Made by a program: the position numbers and the translations under genes | In this document: one piece after another, positions 63,639 to 64,000 of the stretch | Layout of the letters: every line of letters starts with the position of its first letter | How positions within the stretch are numbered: the stretch's first letter is position 1 | Notes under the pieces: generated by a model | Told to the model about the DNA's origin: nothing | The model's database searches: none | The model's input: the letters and a program-made list of their open reading frames with translations, nothing else | Origin: Lycorma delicatula | Taxonomy: Eukaryota > Arthropoda > Insecta > Hemiptera > Fulgoridae | DNA: 64,000 nt | Direction: 5' to 3' | Assembly (NCBI RefSeq): GCF_047948215.1 | Contig: NC_134465.1 | Coordinates: 41,392,153-41,456,152, forward strand

Positions 63639-64000
63639 ATGGCTCGAAATTTTGTAAATGATGTGGATGCCTTTTGTTAAATATGTGGTGAGTTTACCTA
63701 AAATCAAACAAAAAAAACATTACACCTTTAACCCAAAAAAACATATCGTTTGTACTTTCAGTGTAAAATCAGGATAAGACGTGGGCTCCTCATATAGTAT
63801 GCACTAATTGTTTGTATATTTAAAAGGATGGCTGAAAGGTACACGAAAGGCTTTACCATTTACATTTATTAAAAAAATCAAGCTGAACTGTTAGGATCAA
63901 GACTGCAAGGTTAAAATTTACTTCAAAAAAATAAAAAACTTTCAGGCTTTCGAAGCCGACAAAAAGAACTTCCTCAGCACTTTATTGATGAAAATAATTT
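63639..64000 (+). pseudogene. relic of an insect repeat-associated 'MARN' zinc-binding protein, runs off the window
   Basis: ATG at 63639 opens MARNFVNDVDAFC, a TAA, then ICGEFT. After a shift the codons read KKNITPLTQKN, NQDKTWAPHIVCTNC and LYI, and near 63880-64000 ELLGSRLQG, NLLQKNKKLSGFRSRQKELP then QHFIDENN. I recall this order (MARN..FC.ICGE, GDQDK.WAPH..C..C, then SRL..WNLL....FR.RQ..L) from multicopy uncharacterised proteins in hemipteran and other insect genomes, probably transposon-derived. The paired Cys motifs suggest metal binding. There are several stops, and the middle of the gene (including the second Cys cluster) is missing. The family is from memory. Confidence 0.55.

Noticed and set aside
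1..64000. A new multi-gene defence or biosynthetic system
   Set aside because: Every coding trace with recognisable motifs belongs to a transposable element, and no set of adjacent, co-oriented intact genes exists in the window.

Overview
The window looks like intergenic, repeat-packed DNA from an insect nuclear genome, most likely a hemipteran-type genome. It is AT-rich, with no operons, no ribosome-binding sites and no bacterial gene density. Almost every recognisable coding trace belongs to a eukaryotic transposable element: mariner/Tc1, hAT, a Mutator-like transposase, Helitrons, several LINE lineages, tRNA-derived SINEs and a solo LTR. The species assignment is inference. I found no host protein-coding gene, rRNA, genuine tRNA or CRISPR array that I can support.

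Layout. 0-5 kb: a LINE 3' end inserted into repeat A, a GC-rich patch, hairpins, and the first copy of a duplicated block E-A. 5-9 kb: a Tc1/mariner-like element with terminal inverted repeats (TIRs) and another repeat A. 9-14 kb: SINE B, repeat D, SINE C, the second E-A block, a LINE relic carrying a SINE, and the 3' end of a sibling of the 5.5-kb transposon. 14-18.5 kb: a hAT relic, then a Tc1-like element split by a mariner. 18.5-22 kb: mostly empty AT-rich DNA plus repeat D. 22-27.4 kb: two more Tc1/mariner-superfamily elements on the minus strand. 27-32 kb: microsatellites, SINEs and a truncated Helitron. 32-34.2 kb: a transposon with TIRs of about 400 bp, interrupted by a complete Helitron. 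35-37 kb: a LINE with reverse transcriptase motifs. 40-44 kb: repeat A split by a LINE gag (zinc-knuckle) relic, then a Mutator-like relic. 44.4-45.7 kb: a mariner with an almost intact transposase and TIRs of about 190 bp. 46-52 kb: repeat D, LINE relics, repeat A with a SINE inside, and a fold-back element with a SINE inside. 53.5-54.7 kb: a complete non-autonomous Helitron with an internal tandem duplication. 55-60 kb: repeat D, a second long-TIR element, a SINE, a retroposon with a pentanucleotide tail and a 5'-truncated LINE, the last three with clean target-site duplications. 60-64 kb: microsatellites, repeat D carrying a solo LTR, and the start of a decayed insect repeat-associated gene that runs off the window.

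The genes do not form a pathway. The coherent story is insertion history. Several insertions can be dated relative to each other because their flanks are duplicated or because an uninterrupted paralogous copy (an empty site) exists elsewhere in the window. The most informative structures are the mariner at 44.4 kb whose 3' end is an inverted copy of its 5' end, the Helitron at 32.5 kb whose exact empty site survives at 57.13 kb, the solo LTR at 62.1 kb, and a short sequence core that recurs in otherwise unrelated repeat families. I did not find a convincing new multi-gene biological system.
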